Source of the DNA: Rhizobium sp. BK418
GTDB taxonomy: Bacteria; Pseudomonadota; Alphaproteobacteria; Rhizobiales; Rhizobiaceae
DNA length: 64,000 nucleotides
NCBI RefSeq assembly: GCF_004341105.1
Contig: NZ_SLZK01000003.1
Span: forward strand, 806,001-870,000
Reading direction: 5' to 3'
The notes below the pieces were generated by a model that worked only from the letters and a program-made list of their open reading frames with translations, had not been told where the DNA came from and did no database searches. Positions 46,668 to 55,485 of the stretch are shown here, piece after piece. Numbering within the stretch: position 1 is the first letter of the stretch; every line of letters begins with the position of its first letter. A program made the translations under genes and the position numbers.

Positions 46668-47417
46668 GTGACGCGACATCTCATCGACAGGGGCGACGGG
46701 GCGAGTGTGGAGCTTTTTCAAGCGCGGCCTGAGAGTGAAACGCCGGTTGGAGCGATCCTCTTTGTCCACGGCAATCAGGGCGGTCGGCTCATTGGCGCGA
46801 AGGAGGCCGTCGATGCTGGCGCGCTGGTTCGGTTCTGCTCCGGTTTGAAGATTACCGCGGCGGCGGTCTCGCAACCGGGTTTCGGAGGTTCTGATGGACC
46901 GGCGGATTTCTGCGGCCCGGACACGCAGCGGGCGATCGTCGCGGCGCTCTCCTTCCTGCGGGAGCAGCCTGCTGTCGATCCGTCCCGCATCGTTCTCTAC
47001 GGCAACAGCAGGGGAGCGGTCGCTTCGGCAATGGTGGCGACCCAGGCTCCCGATCTCAGGGCCGTCATTCTGCGCAGCGGCGTCTACGATCTCAAGGCTG
47101 CCTATGAGACCGGTTCGAAAGGTCTGCGGTGGGCGATCGAGCAGGAAGCCGGTCTTACGAGCGACGCCTTTCTCGCCCGCTCGGCCCTGTATCACGCACA
47201 GAGGATGCGGGCAGAAACCCTGTTGCTGCACGGCAGGCTCGACGAGCGAGCGCCCGTTGCCCAGGCCGAACGGTTCTCGGATGCGCTCTCTGAGGCCGGA
47301 GTGCCGGTGACGCTCCACGTGTTCGAATGCGGGCACGACATTCCCCGGGAATATGCGCAGATGGCGCAGCGCTCCTTTCTGCAAAGGATGTTCGATCCCA
47401 TCGTGACATTCCACTAA
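46668..47417 (+). CDS. Alpha/beta hydrolase (dienelactone hydrolase or peptidase-like)
   Basis: 249 residues of the alpha/beta-hydrolase fold. The nucleophile elbow is YGNSRGAVA with Ser, the acid Asp is in HGRLDERAP and the His in ECGHDIPREY. AILFVHGNQGG forms the oxyanion-hole region. It is cytoplasmic with no secretion signal. The start is GTG at 46668. The substrate is unknown. Confidence 0.85.
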   Translation: MTRHLIDRGDGASVELFQARPESETPVGAILFVHGNQGGRLIGAKEAVDAGALVRFCSGLKITAAAVSQPGFGGSDGPADFCGPDTQRAIVAALSFLREQPAVDPSRIVLYGNSRGAVASAMVATQAPDLRAVILRSGVYDLKAAYETGSKGLRWAIEQEAGLTSDAFLARSALYHAQRMRAETLLLHGRLDERAPVAQAERFSDALSEAGVPVTLHVFECGHDIPREYAQMAQRSFLQRMFDPIVTFH

Positions 47418-47433
47418 GCCAGCGTGATGGGCC

Positions 47434-48936
47434 TCAATGGCCGAGTGGCTGCCCCTCGGGCTGGCTGGGCTGGCTGGGCTGGCTGGGCGGGCGGCGGACG
47501 TAGAAGGATGCGACAACGGCCGCCAGCGAAATCAGCGCGCCGACGAAGAAGGCGGACTGCATGCCGCCGACGGTTGCCGTTGCGGCATCTGCTTTCCCTT
47601 GAGTCAGGATTCCGGCACGCCAGGTCATGATGGCGACATAGAGCGTCGTGCCGGCGGCGCCGGCGACCTGTTGGGTGGTGCCGATGATGGCGCTGCCGTG
47701 GGAATAGAGTTTCGGCGGCAGCGAGCCGAGGCTGACGGTAAAGAGCGGCGTGAACATCAGCGCAAGGCCGATGCTGAGCACGATGTGGATGGCGAGGACC
47801 ATCCAGACCGGGGTCGTCGTGGAGATGAAGGTCAGGCTCCACATGACGCCGCTGAAGAGGACGGCGCCGGGAATGACGAGGCGGGCAGGCCCGTAGCGGT
47901 CGAAGAGCCTGCCGACGAAGGGGGCGCAGAGGCCCATGATGAGGCCGCCCGGCAGCAGGAGGAGGCCGGTCGTGAGCGTCGTCTGGCCGAGCACCGACAG
48001 AAGATAAATCGGCAGCAGGATGAAGACCCCGAACATCGACATCATCAGGATCGCCATCATGCCCGCAGCGATCGTGAAGGTCTTCGTCTGCAGGGTGCGC
48101 AGATCGAGCAGTGCCCGCTCACGCTTCTGCAGATGGATCTGCCGCCAGACGAAGATGGCGATAACGGCGGCACCGGCAAGAAGCATGACGCGCGGATCGA
48201 ATGGCGTCGCACCCGCTTCGGGCGGGGCGCCGAGTTCGCTGACGCCGAAGACGAAACTGCCGAAGCCGATGGCCGACAGCACGACGGAGACAACATCGAG
48301 CGGCGCCTTTGACGGCACGGTGACGTTTTCGATTTTCGCCGCACCAAGCGCAAGGGCCGCAAGCGCGATCGGCAGCACCAGAAGGAAGAGCCAGCGCCAG
48401 TCGAGCGTGGAGAGGATGAGGCCGGAGATCGTCGGGCCGATGGCAGGCGCCACCGAGATGACGATGGAGATATTGCCCATTGTCCGGCCGCGCGAATGCG
48501 GCGGAACGAGATTCATGATTGTCGTCATCAGGAGCGGCATCATGATCGCCGTGCCGGATGCCTGGACAATGCGGCCGACGACCAAGAAGGGAAAGCCGGG
48601 AGCGAGGGCGGAGACCAGCGTACCGGCGGAAAAGAGCGACATGGCGAGGATGAAGACCGGCCGCGTGTTCAGCCGCTGCAAGAGAAAGCCCGTCACGGGT
48701 ATGACGACGGCCATTGTCAGCATGAAGGCGGAGGTCAGCCATTGGGCGGAGCTAGCCGGAATCTTCAGATCGTTCATCAGGTGCGGGATCGCCACACCCA
48801 TGATGGTTTCGTTGAGAATGACCACGAAGGCGGAGACGAGCAGCAGGCCGATCACCAGCCGGTTACGGGCGCTATGGTCTTCGACCGGCAGTTCGGCCTG
48901 TTCTTCAATCTCTGAAAGCAAGGGTTCACTGGTCAT
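47434..48936 (-). CDS. DHA2-family MFS multidrug exporter
   Basis: 500 residues with about 14 hydrophobic helices. The first helix contains FVVILNETIMGVAIPHLMND and the third loop QASGTAIMMPLLMTTI, as in DHA2 drug:proton antiporters (EmrB-like), and the motif-C-like APAIGPTISGLI is present. The C-terminal tail carries PSQPSQPSQP, encoded by three 9-base tandem repeats (47461-47487). No membrane-fusion partner is adjacent. Confidence 0.93.
   Translation of the reverse strand: MTSEPLLSEIEEQAELPVEDHSARNRLVIGLLLVSAFVVILNETIMGVAIPHLMNDLKIPASSAQWLTSAFMLTMAVVIPVTGFLLQRLNTRPVFILAMSLFSAGTLVSALAPGFPFLVVGRIVQASGTAIMMPLLMTTIMNLVPPHSRGRTMGNISIVISVAPAIGPTISGLILSTLDWRWLFLLVLPIALAALALGAAKIENVTVPSKAPLDVVSVVLSAIGFGSFVFGVSELGAPPEAGATPFDPRVMLLAGAAVIAIFVWRQIHLQKRERALLDLRTLQTKTFTIAAGMMAILMMSMFGVFILLPIYLLSVLGQTTLTTGLLLLPGGLIMGLCAPFVGRLFDRYGPARLVIPGAVLFSGVMWSLTFISTTTPVWMVLAIHIVLSIGLALMFTPLFTVSLGSLPPKLYSHGSAIIGTTQQVAGAAGTTLYVAIMTWRAGILTQGKADAATATVGGMQSAFFVGALISLAAVVASFYVRRPPSQPSQPSQPEGQPLGH
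47461..47487. repeat. Three 9-base tandem repeats within the exporter gene
   Basis: CTGGCTGGG occurs three times without interruption and encodes Ser-Gln-Pro repeats on the minus strand near the C-terminus of the exporter. Copy number could vary by slippage without breaking the frame. Confidence 0.8.
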
Positions 48937-49147
48937 GGTGTTCCTGTATCCATGTCTGAAAGAAGTGGTTCTGCCTTAAGACGAACGTGCCGCGCCTTTT
49001 GCGACAGGCGGCATGGTTATTTTCTATGTCTTCATGCGGTCGGTAGGATGCAAGGCGATTTTTGCGGGGAGGCACGGAAAATGGGTGCGTTCGCGCCGCC
49101 GGAGATGGAGGCTTCGCCCGGAAATTACCGCAGCTATGCCTTTGGCT

Positions 49148-49411
49148 TCAATGAACGATGGTCAACGCGGCAATGCCCGCCTCATCGGCGGCGCGCAAAA
49201 ATGCCTCACGGAACTTCTCCGGGGCAACCTCTCCGGTGATGGCGTCGATACACGCCTTGACGGCGATCATATATTCTTCTCCGTCATCAAAAGGCCAGTC
49301 CTTTATCAGCAGATATGCCGCATCGCCGAGCGTACGCACGACCGTGTGCGTTTCCCGACCGCGCAAAACCAGCCCGACCGGCGCGAATGCCGACGATGTG
49401 TTCCAGCTCAT
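49148..49411 (-). CDS. DUF982 small protein
   Basis: 87 residues matching the DUF982 pattern of Rhizobiales: WPFDDGEEYMIAVKACIDAITG followed by AREAF-like FREAFLRAADEAGI. The function is unknown. Members are often small soluble proteins near symbiosis or stress genes. It reads away from a 569-base gene-free region. Confidence 0.85.
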   Translation of the reverse strand: MSWNTSSAFAPVGLVLRGRETHTVVRTLGDAAYLLIKDWPFDDGEEYMIAVKACIDAITGEVAPEKFREAFLRAADEAGIAALTIVH

Positions 49412-49980
49412 TGTCCTGGACCCCTCAAGGCACGGAGATTAAGACCCGTAAACACACTATACGCGCGAATTATGAAATTCGGAATTGCGGAATGCGTGAA
49501 TGTTGAGCAAGTGACTTATTTGTTCCTGCGGACGGCGGGCGGCTGGACCCGAGGATGGTATCTGGAACGAAATGGCAACCTCCGACGCCAAATTGCGCCT
49601 CCACGGATTTCGATCCACACTATTTCCACAGGTTATCCACAGGTATTGCTGAATTCTCCCCCAACGCTTTCAACGACATATGCTTCTAAGTGGTCGGTCT
49701 GCCCCAGATGGGTGATGTGACCGCCCGATGACACCAGGGATATCTTCCGGGAAACTGACCTAACGGCCACAATGCCCGGCTATCTTGTCCCTCCCTCCTT
49801 GAGCGCTGGGCGGCGGACGCTCGGAGGTGGGAGGCGGCAGGCATTCATGAGGGCCTGCCGCCTTCATCGCCCGGAATGAAAGGCAAATCGGCAGCTGGCG
49901 TTCTCTCCAACAAAAAGGACCCGCTCACCAGGGAGCGGGCCTCAGGGGTGCCCGGAGTCGGACGGGCATAGGAAAAACGC
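49412..49980. other. 569-base gene-poor region with a DnaA-box-like tandem
   Basis: No gene is supported. TTATCCACA (49633-49641), a perfect DnaA 9-mer, follows ATTTCCACA (49622-49630) as an 11-base tandem of the CCACAGG type. A minus-strand terminator for the next small gene lies at 49911-49941. The remainder looks unconstrained. Confidence 0.5.
49911..49941 (-). terminator. Rho-independent terminator of the 66-residue protein gene
   Basis: On the minus strand GAGCGGG pairs with CCCGCTC (49920-49926 and 49933-49939), followed by TCC and TTTTT. It ends the gene at 49981-50181. Confidence 0.7.
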
Positions 49981-50181
49981 TTAGATATGGGCCGCCGCAT
50001 CAAGGTTCCAGCTGTCCGGCCTCTTCGGGAGCGCAAAGCTCCTGTCGCTTGCTGGACGGGCGTTCTGACGGACCGCCGTGTCGAGCAGGTTCGCAAATGA
50101 GGCCAGGCTGACCTTGTCGGCATGAAGCATCTGGCGGATCAACGGATCTCTCAGCATTTCCGATGGGGTCATCTCGTGCAT
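49981..50181 (-). CDS. Hypothetical 66-residue protein
   Basis: MHEMTPSEMLRDPLIRQML begins a small, mainly helical, soluble protein with a basic centre. GGAGG sits 7 bases before the ATG and a terminator follows, which together support a real gene. No family or function was recognised. Confidence 0.65.
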   Translation of the reverse strand: MHEMTPSEMLRDPLIRQMLHADKVSLASFANLLDTAVRQNARPASDRSFALPKRPDSWNLDAAAHI

Positions 50182-50371
50182 GGTTGTCCTCCGGTGACTG
50201 GTTTCCGACGCTTGCGGTACTTTACATCTGTAATGCTATGAATGCATGTCGCGGCGATGGCGAAAAGACGGCAAACGAGGTTCATTCGGGCTAGCTCCAA
50301 TGTGGCATTGGCCTGCCAATTTATCGGATGCTAGCCTGACAGCCGGGAGAACCACAGCGGAGGACGGGCAG

Positions 50372-50557
50372 ATGGAAGCCAGAATGTTCGACGAGATCAC
50401 GGTGGAGCCGGCCGCGCTCAAAGCCGAGATTGCCGCGATCAACGCCCGGCCGCTGCCTCTCATGGACCTGAAATATGCGCAGGCAGAACTGAAGGCCAGG
50501 CCGGGCAAGATCCGCAAGCATTTCGGCAAGACGAGAGCGACGAAACCGGATGTGTAA
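50372..50557 (+). CDS. Hypothetical 61-residue protein
   Basis: From the ATG at 50372 (GCGGAGG about 9 bases upstream) the product is small and helical, with EPAALKAEIAAINARPLPL and a Lys/Arg-rich end. The frame is open upstream to 50246 without good starts. No family was recognised. It may be expressed, but this is uncertain. Confidence 0.45.
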   Translation: MEARMFDEITVEPAALKAEIAAINARPLPLMDLKYAQAELKARPGKIRKHFGKTRATKPDV

Positions 50558-50688
50558 TATCAGGCTTGGCAACGCTATTTTGACCATGACTGCATTTTCT
50601 GACGTTTGCTCACATTTTGCCGATTGCATGTGAATGAGAAAGCCGCTCTTTTGTCGTCCATATCCCTAATTTAGAGATCCTGACCGCC

Positions 50689-50919
50689 ATGAACCGTTAC
50701 GACATCGAGCGCCGGAACGAAGACGACTGGATTGTGATCGACCGCCAGACCGGCGCGCCCGTGCCGCATCTGCCGGAAAAACTCGGAAGCAGGCTCGAAG
50801 CCCAGGCACTTGCCGATTTCCGCAACCGGCTCGCCATCCCGCAACAGGAGCGCATTCGCTCCCGCCTCGATACGCTGCGGTTTGCCTGGCAGGCGCTGAC
50901 GGGAAAGCGGACGCGCTAA
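50689..50919 (+). CDS. Hypothetical 76-residue protein
   Basis: MNRYDIERRNEDDWIVIDRQ opens a short charged protein with strands then helices. The Arg-rich end (ALTGKRTR) and the following strong terminator (50989-51021) support a gene. No family was recognised. Confidence 0.5.
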   Translation: MNRYDIERRNEDDWIVIDRQTGAPVPHLPEKLGSRLEAQALADFRNRLAIPQQERIRSRLDTLRFAWQALTGKRTR

Positions 50920-50988
50920 AGCGTGTCGCGATCGCCAGGTCTTTGTGTCGACATGATTGCGCATGGGCTCCGGTCACAGAGGCAAAAA

Positions 50989-51021
50989 GGCCCGCCGAAG
51001 CGGGCCAAATTGCTGTTTTTT
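50989..51021 (+). terminator. Rho-independent terminator
   Basis: GGCCCGC (50989-50995) and GCGGGCC (51000-51006) form a 7-base stem with CGAA loop, and TTTTTT follows at about 51016-51021. Confidence 0.75.
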
Positions 51022-51207
51022 GGGTAATACAGGCTGGACCGCATGACGCGCCGTGAGGTGCATGGTTCCGTCAAAGGAAGTGCGCCGTACGGTCCGCATG
51101 CCAGACTGAAATCGAGATCAAAAGTTCCCGCAGCCTGATGAATATTCTGCTCTTGTTCCGCCGGCTTCCTCCTGGGCGGGGAATATCGATATCGGCGATA
51201 ACCGGCG

Positions 51208-51843
51208 CTACCAGCGAAGGATTTTTCGGCCAAGGAGAAATCCCGCCGCGGTCGCGACCAATATGCCGATCGAATACCATGTCGCCAGAAACAACGGGCT
51301 GTCGTCCGGGCAGTGCCAGGCGTAGATGGCGGCTGCAATACCGCCGGCGGCAAGGCCCGCGACAGCACCTGCCGTGCCCGGATTTTCCGGGGCGCCCTGG
51401 CGGACGGAATAGAGGATCGCCGCAAGCGGGGCAATCGACAGCGTGGGGACGAAGAACAGGCAGAAGGCGGAGAAATGGCCCTCCATGCTGCTTGCCCAGG
51501 CTGCCTGGGGCACGACGAGCAGTTCGGTGGCGATGCCGATGACCAGAACCGCCAGCGGCAGGGCGAGCGTCATGGCCGCCGAGCGCAGCGACACGCCGGG
51601 CTTGCCGATCAGGAAGGCGAGGCGGGTGGCTGATATGGCGAGCAACAGGGTGATGCCGAGCTTGAAGAGGACGCGCGGCGTCTCGATCATTTCGGCCATA
51701 TTTCTGCGAATGCCGATGGTGGAGAGCAGCAGGCCGGCGGAGAACACCACGCCGATGGCAAGCGCGATCAGAAAGACGCGACCGAAGCGGACGCGCACGC
51801 GCGCATCTTTTGTCAGCAGGTTGATCAGGTCATCCGTTTTCAC
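51208..51843 (-). CDS. nrsF: NrsF-type (DUF1109) membrane anti-sigma factor
   Basis: 211 residues with six predicted membrane helices and a short N-terminal cytoplasmic segment beginning MKTDDLINLLTKDARV, as in NrsF/DUF1109 proteins. In Caulobacter NrsF holds SigF inactive until metal or oxidant stress. Its start overlaps the sigma gene by 14 bases. Cys in its C-terminal half (HCPDDSP, FSAFCLFF) could take part in sensing, but that is inference. Confidence 0.9.
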   Translation of the reverse strand: MKTDDLINLLTKDARVRVRFGRVFLIALAIGVVFSAGLLLSTIGIRRNMAEMIETPRVLFKLGITLLLAISATRLAFLIGKPGVSLRSAAMTLALPLAVLVIGIATELLVVPQAAWASSMEGHFSAFCLFFVPTLSIAPLAAILYSVRQGAPENPGTAGAVAGLAAGGIAAAIYAWHCPDDSPLFLATWYSIGILVATAAGFLLGRKILRW

Positions 51844-52396
51844 GCGTATTGCTCCGATAGAGGGCCGCCAATCCTTTGAGTGCCCTGTGCAGCGCCACTC
51901 GCACGGCGCCTTCCGTCATATGTAACTTCTCGGCGGTTTCGCGGATACCGGCGCCGCCGAGCGAGATCGAGCGGACGATTTCGCGCTGCGGATCGCGCAG
52001 GCCTTCCAGCATGCGGTCGACATCGATCCGATCGGCGCCGTCTTCCTGGCGGTCGGCTTCCAGCGTTTCCATCACGTCCTCGATCGGCACGCTGACATGA
52101 CGGCCGCGCCGGCGCAGGCTGTCGATCAGCTTGTTGCGCACGATGGTCGAAAGCCACGGGCCGATCGGCCGGGACATATCCCAGGTGCCGCGCTTCAGGT
52201 GCACAGCCAGCAGAACTTCCTGCACCACGTCTTCCACCTCGCTCGGCGGGGCACCGAACTGGTCGCAGCGCCGGCGCGCGATCGACCGCAGATAGGGTGT
52301 CACGGCCTTCAGGAAACGGTCATAGGCCAGCGCGTCGCCGGCGATTGCCGCGCGCATCCAGGCCGCCCATTCCTCTTCGCGGGCCGAATATTTCAT
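51830..52396 (-). CDS. ECF sigma factor (SigF-like) paired with NrsF
   Basis: 188 residues. Region 2 contains VEDVVQEVLLAVHLKRGTWD and WLSTIVRNKLIDSLRRRGR, and region 4 contains LHMTEGAVRVALHRALKGLA. No sensor extension is present. Pairing with NrsF places it in the SigF-type ECF group. It follows the bufferin-type operon on the same strand, and a promoter-like sequence resembling the one before the precursor gene lies 13 bases upstream of its start, so it may activate both. Confidence 0.92.
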   Translation of the reverse strand: MKYSAREEEWAAWMRAAIAGDALAYDRFLKAVTPYLRSIARRRCDQFGAPPSEVEDVVQEVLLAVHLKRGTWDMSRPIGPWLSTIVRNKLIDSLRRRGRHVSVPIEDVMETLEADRQEDGADRIDVDRMLEGLRDPQREIVRSISLGGAGIRETAEKLHMTEGAVRVALHRALKGLAALYRSNTRENG

Positions 52397-52408
52397 CCGC
52401 CACTATCC

Positions 52409-52436
52409 TCTACGCACGGACCCACGTGTTTATTAC
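52409..52436 (-). promoter_or_regulatory. Candidate ECF-type promoter of the sigma gene
   Basis: On the minus strand GTAATA (complement of 52431-52436), a 16-base spacer and CGTAGA (complement of 52409-52414). Spacing equals that of the candidate promoter of the precursor gene. The match to a GTAAC-N16-CGAA consensus is weaker here. Confidence 0.45.
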
Positions 52437-52548
52437 CGTCATCCTGAGAATTTTGATGACGCGGCACGTGAGGCAAGGCCGGCGTCGGCGCCTATTGAGC
52501 GCATCGGCGGGCAAACGGCAAGAGTAGTGCGGCAACAAAGCGCAAAAG

Positions 52549-52576
52549 CCGCCCGGCTCGATGCGGAGCCGGGCGG
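52549..52576. terminator. Hairpin after the DoxX gene
   Basis: An 11-base perfect stem, CCGCCCGGCTC (52549-52559) and GAGCCGGGCGG (52566-52576), with a 6-base loop. It lies between the DoxX stop and the sigma gene and should separate the two transcripts. Confidence 0.65.
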
Positions 52577-52607
52577 GCGTTCGTGTCGATGACTGCTGCT
52601 ATGTGTT

Positions 52608-53135
52608 CTAGCGGTTGGCAGCGCCTGACATCCGCGCAATCAGATGGTCGAGCGATAGGCGGCCCGGCCCATAGCGCATGATGGCAAGTGCCATCGCCGC
52701 CCAGGTGATGTGGATGGGCCAGCCATCGGGCACGGTGAGTTCCACGATGAGCGTCATGAAGAGCAGGCCGAGACCGGCAAAACGGGTGGCGAGACCGAGC
52801 ACAAGAAGGATCGGAAAGGTGATCTCGCCGCAGCCGGAGAGGAAGGCCATCACCGCCGGCATGGGGAAGGGATAGGGGCCGCCCGGCAGATGCAGCATGA
52901 ATTCCTGCGTGAAGAGATCGATCGCCGTATCATTGAGCTGCAGGAAGCCATCCCATTTCAGGATGCCTGAGCGCCAGAAGGGAACGGCGAGCGCCACGCG
53001 GATGACGGCCTGGACGAAATCGGGTTGGGCGACGGCGCGGACAAGTCCGTCAGCCGCCGCCACAAGCCTCGCGAGCGGGGAGAGAGCGCCGTTGCGAGGC
53101 CCATTGCGAGGTACGGAGTCGAGCATATCAGACAT
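52608..53135 (-). CDS. DoxX-family membrane protein of the bufferin-type operon
   Basis: 175 residues with four membrane helices of the DoxX family, including FWRSGILKWDGF and FLSGCGEITFPILLVLGLATRFA. Many MNIO/DUF2282 operons carry such a gene as last member, often with a redox or quinone role proposed. Its ATG overlaps the preceding DUF2063 gene stop by 8 bases, so it is cotranscribed. Confidence 0.88.
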   Translation of the reverse strand: MSDMLDSVPRNGPRNGALSPLARLVAAADGLVRAVAQPDFVQAVIRVALAVPFWRSGILKWDGFLQLNDTAIDLFTQEFMLHLPGGPYPFPMPAVMAFLSGCGEITFPILLVLGLATRFAGLGLLFMTLIVELTVPDGWPIHITWAAMALAIMRYGPGRLSLDHLIARMSGAANR

Positions 53136-53931
53136 TGGAAATCTCCGGTTCGATAGCGGAACAGGCGCCCGATGCGATCATCTCGCCGATGGCGGCTGAG
53201 AGATCGAATGCGGGGCAGGTGTCGAGCCCGGCTGCGACGGCGGCGGCAAGGCATTCGCCTGACAGAAGCGCGTTGAAGAAAGCGGCTCCGCCAGGCGGCA
53301 GGAGGCGCACCGTGACCTCGTCGTCGGCGCGAGTGATCAGTCCGTCTTCAGGGCGATCCTCGACGCGACCGATTGGGCCTGGGCCGCGATTCATGGCGAA
53401 GATAGTGACGGCGGGATGGTCAGATGAAATCACCCGCGTCGCCGGGTGCGGGCGGAAGATCACCGCACCGAGATCTTCCTGCGGCACGGCGGCGAGCGCT
53501 TCGGCGCGGAAGGCCGGTGCATCGGCCGCGTGATAGGCGTCCAGCCAGGCACGCTCGATCCTCGCCACATCCGAAAGCCAGGGCATATCGGCGGCATATT
53601 CGTAACGGTCGATGAAATCGGCGAAGTCGCGTCCGTATTCGAAGAGGAGCGGCGAGGCAGGCGGCGTCTCGCGCACGTGGAAACGGGCCATGGCGCGAAA
53701 GAAATCCGTGCCCGTAATGCGCTCGACTGCCGGGAAGATCGAAGAAAGCGCCGCAATCAGGCTGACGGTGACATTATTGCGGTAGACATTGTAGCGCTTC
53801 TCGGCCCGCTTGCCGCGCGGGCCGGTTACCAGATCAGGGGCGGGGGCATCGGGGGAAAGCAGGGCTGCGGAAAATTGCCCGGCGAAATTTGATGCCATTG
53901 GCCGGATCGGCAGGATGTCAGCCGAGTGCAT
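53128..53931 (-). CDS. DUF2063 partner protein (BufC/HvfC-like)
   Basis: About 267 residues. The N-terminal part (about 15-110) is the DUF2063 domain with [18 protein letters not shown] and [13 protein letters not shown]. It is the usual partner of DUF692 MNIO enzymes in RiPP operons and is thought to present the precursor to the enzyme. ATG at 53931 is used because AGGAAG precedes it. It overlaps the DUF692 gene by 14 bases. Confidence 0.88.
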   Translation of the reverse strand: MHSADILPIRPMASNFAGQFSAALLSPDAPAPDLVTGPRGKRAEKRYNVYRNNVTVSLIAALSSIFPAVERITGTDFFRAMARFHVRETPPASPLLFEYGRDFADFIDRYEYAADMPWLSDVARIERAWLDAYHAADAPAFRAEALAAVPQEDLGAVIFRPHPATRVISSDHPAVTIFAMNRGPGPIGRVEDRPEDGLITRADDEVTVRLLPPGGAAFFNALLSGECLAAAVAAGLDTCPAFDLSAAIGEMIASGACSAIEPEISNV

Positions 53932-54859
53932 GGGATGTCTTCCTGTCGCTCGCATGGCGATCGAGAATGGCTTGCGCCGCCAGCGCTTCGGCGCGCAGCA
54001 CCGGCCAGTCGGGAATCTTGCTGTCCCATTCGATCAGCGTCGGGATCGGGCCACAGCGGGCGATCACGATCTTATAGAGCTGCCAGACGGCATCGGCGAC
54101 CGGGCCGTCATGGCTGTCGATCAACAGCAGCTCGCCTTCGTCATCCTCCTGTTCGGCATGGCCGGCGAGATGGATCTCGCCGACTTTCGCCAGGGGAAAA
54201 TCGCGCAGATATTCCAGCGCCGAGAAGCCGTGATTGGTGGCGGAAACAAAGACATTGTTGATGTCGAGCAGCAAACCGCAGCCCGTACGTCTCGATATCT
54301 CGCGGATGAAATCCGTCTCACTGATGGAGGATTCCGCAAAGAGCACATAGGTGGAGGGATTTTCGAGCAGGATCGGCCGGCCGATGGCATTCTGCATCTC
54401 GTCGATGTGATCGCAGACATGGGCCAGTGTCGCCGCCGTATAGGGCAATGGCAGCAGGTCGTTCAGATAGGTATCGACATGGGTCGACCAGGCGAGATGT
54501 TCGGAGACCAGCGCCGGCTCATAGCGGTCGACGAGGCTTTTGAAACGCCCGAGATGCTCGCGGTCGAGCGGCTGCGGGCCGCCGAGCGACATGCACACGC
54601 CATGCAGAGAAATCGGGTGGTCGCGGCGCACGCGTTCCAGCGCGCGATGCGGCGGGCCGCCGGCGCCCATATAATTTTCGGCGTGGATTTCGAAGAAATT
54701 CCGGGGACCCAATGCTTGGGGCCCGGTCTGCGCAGCAATGGCCGCCAGATGCTCCGGCTTGAAGCTGGTGCCGGCCTGGCCGGCGAGTGAATATGTCGGG
54801 AAGCGGAGGGTGCTTTCCGTCTCCATCAGAAGGTTGGTCGTCAAGGTGACGTTTGCCAT
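53918..54859 (-). CDS. DUF692 multinuclear iron oxidative enzyme (MNIO, BufB-like)
   Basis: 313 residues with the DUF692 TIM-barrel fold. Likely Fe ligands occur in [52 protein letters not shown] and EIHLAGH. MNIO enzymes modify Cys or Asn residues of precursor peptides (for bufferins, Cys to 5-thiooxazole). It follows the DUF2282 precursor by 39 bases and overlaps its DUF2063 partner, which fixes its role as the maturation enzyme. Confidence 0.93.
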   Translation of the reverse strand: MANVTLTTNLLMETESTLRFPTYSLAGQAGTSFKPEHLAAIAAQTGPQALGPRNFFEIHAENYMGAGGPPHRALERVRRDHPISLHGVCMSLGGPQPLDREHLGRFKSLVDRYEPALVSEHLAWSTHVDTYLNDLLPLPYTAATLAHVCDHIDEMQNAIGRPILLENPSTYVLFAESSISETDFIREISRRTGCGLLLDINNVFVSATNHGFSALEYLRDFPLAKVGEIHLAGHAEQEDDEGELLLIDSHDGPVADAVWQLYKIVIARCGPIPTLIEWDSKIPDWPVLRAEALAAQAILDRHASDRKTSHALG

Positions 54860-54898
54860 AGGCGCCTCCGCTTTCCTGATATCAGCCCGATTTTCGGC

Positions 54899-55213
54899 TT
54901 AGATGTCGCGCGTCAGCGGCTTCAGCGAGCCGTGACGGCCGCCCGGCAGCTCAAGCGAGGCGCAGGTGCCGCCCTGGACGAATTTCCAGGAATTGCCCTG
55001 GAAGTCCTTCACGGAGGTTCCCTGGCAGGTCGTGCCCGGGCCGGCGGCGCAATCGTTCTGGCCCTTCAGTGCGACGCCGAAGCACTTTTCCTTGTGGGCG
55101 GCGATGGCAGCATTGGCCTCGGCCTTGGTCAGCGGGGCGGCACTTGCCATCGTGGCAAGAGCGGATGTGATTGCGCCGGCAAGAAGGGCGGTGCTGATGG
55201 AAGTCTTCAACAT
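54899..55213 (-). CDS. DUF2282 RiPP precursor with signal peptide (bufferin-type, BufA1-like)
   Basis: 104 residues from the ATG at 55213. A signal peptide (1 to about 25) is followed by a mature part with exactly four Cys: Cys44 in [14 protein letters not shown], Cys55, Cys63 in [14 protein letters not shown] and Cys84 in [12 protein letters not shown]. This is the DUF2282 pattern of bufferins, periplasmic peptides whose central Cys pair is oxidised by the MNIO enzyme and which bind copper. Longer starts to 55360 do not change the signal peptide. Copper binding here is inferred, not shown. Confidence 0.88.
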   Translation of the reverse strand: MLKTSISTALLAGAITSALATMASAAPLTKAEANAAIAAHKEKCFGVALKGQNDCAAGPGTTCQGTSVKDFQGNSWKFVQGGTCASLELPGGRHGSLKPLTRDI

Positions 55214-55263
55214 TGGTAGTCTCCGTTGCTTGAAACGCCCCTGTTTCAGCGGGGCACGTCGGG

Positions 55264-55291
55264 TATTCGCAACGGGAAAGCGGGTTGTTAC
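55264..55291 (-). promoter_or_regulatory. Candidate SigF-type promoter of the precursor operon
   Basis: On the minus strand TGTAACA (complement of 55286-55292) as -35, then a 16-base spacer from GTAACA, then CGAATA (complement of 55264-55269) as -10. From memory, Caulobacter SigF promoters follow GTAACC-N16-CGAA. The element lies 51 bases ahead of the precursor ATG. Confidence 0.6.
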
Positions 55292-55347
55292 AGACGTGGT
55301 GGTAACGAAGGCGTGATGGAGATTGGAGACAGAAGACCCCACCCCAA

Positions 55348-55369
55348 CCCCTCCCCACAAGGGGAGGGG
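55348..55369. repeat. Perfect 9-base palindrome CCCCTCCCC/GGGGAGGGG
   Basis: Arms 55348-55356 and 55361-55369 with ACAA loop. A looser relative, CCCTCC...GGAGAGGGG, follows at about 55440-55460. Both belong to the small GC-rich palindrome family of this window. Confidence 0.6.
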
Positions 55370-55485
55370 CTTAACCTGCCGCGCCTGGCTTTCCAGATCT
55401 TCGATGTTTCAAAAGGAGCGAGGTGGTGCTCCAGCTTAGGCCCTCCCTCTTTGGAGAGGGGTTTATTGCCCTCAGCCACTGCGAT

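Noticed and set aside
49013-49720. 235-residue plus-strand frame across the DUF982 gene and the gene-free region
   Set aside because: Low-complexity Arg-rich start and no motifs. It overlaps the DUF982 gene on the other strand.
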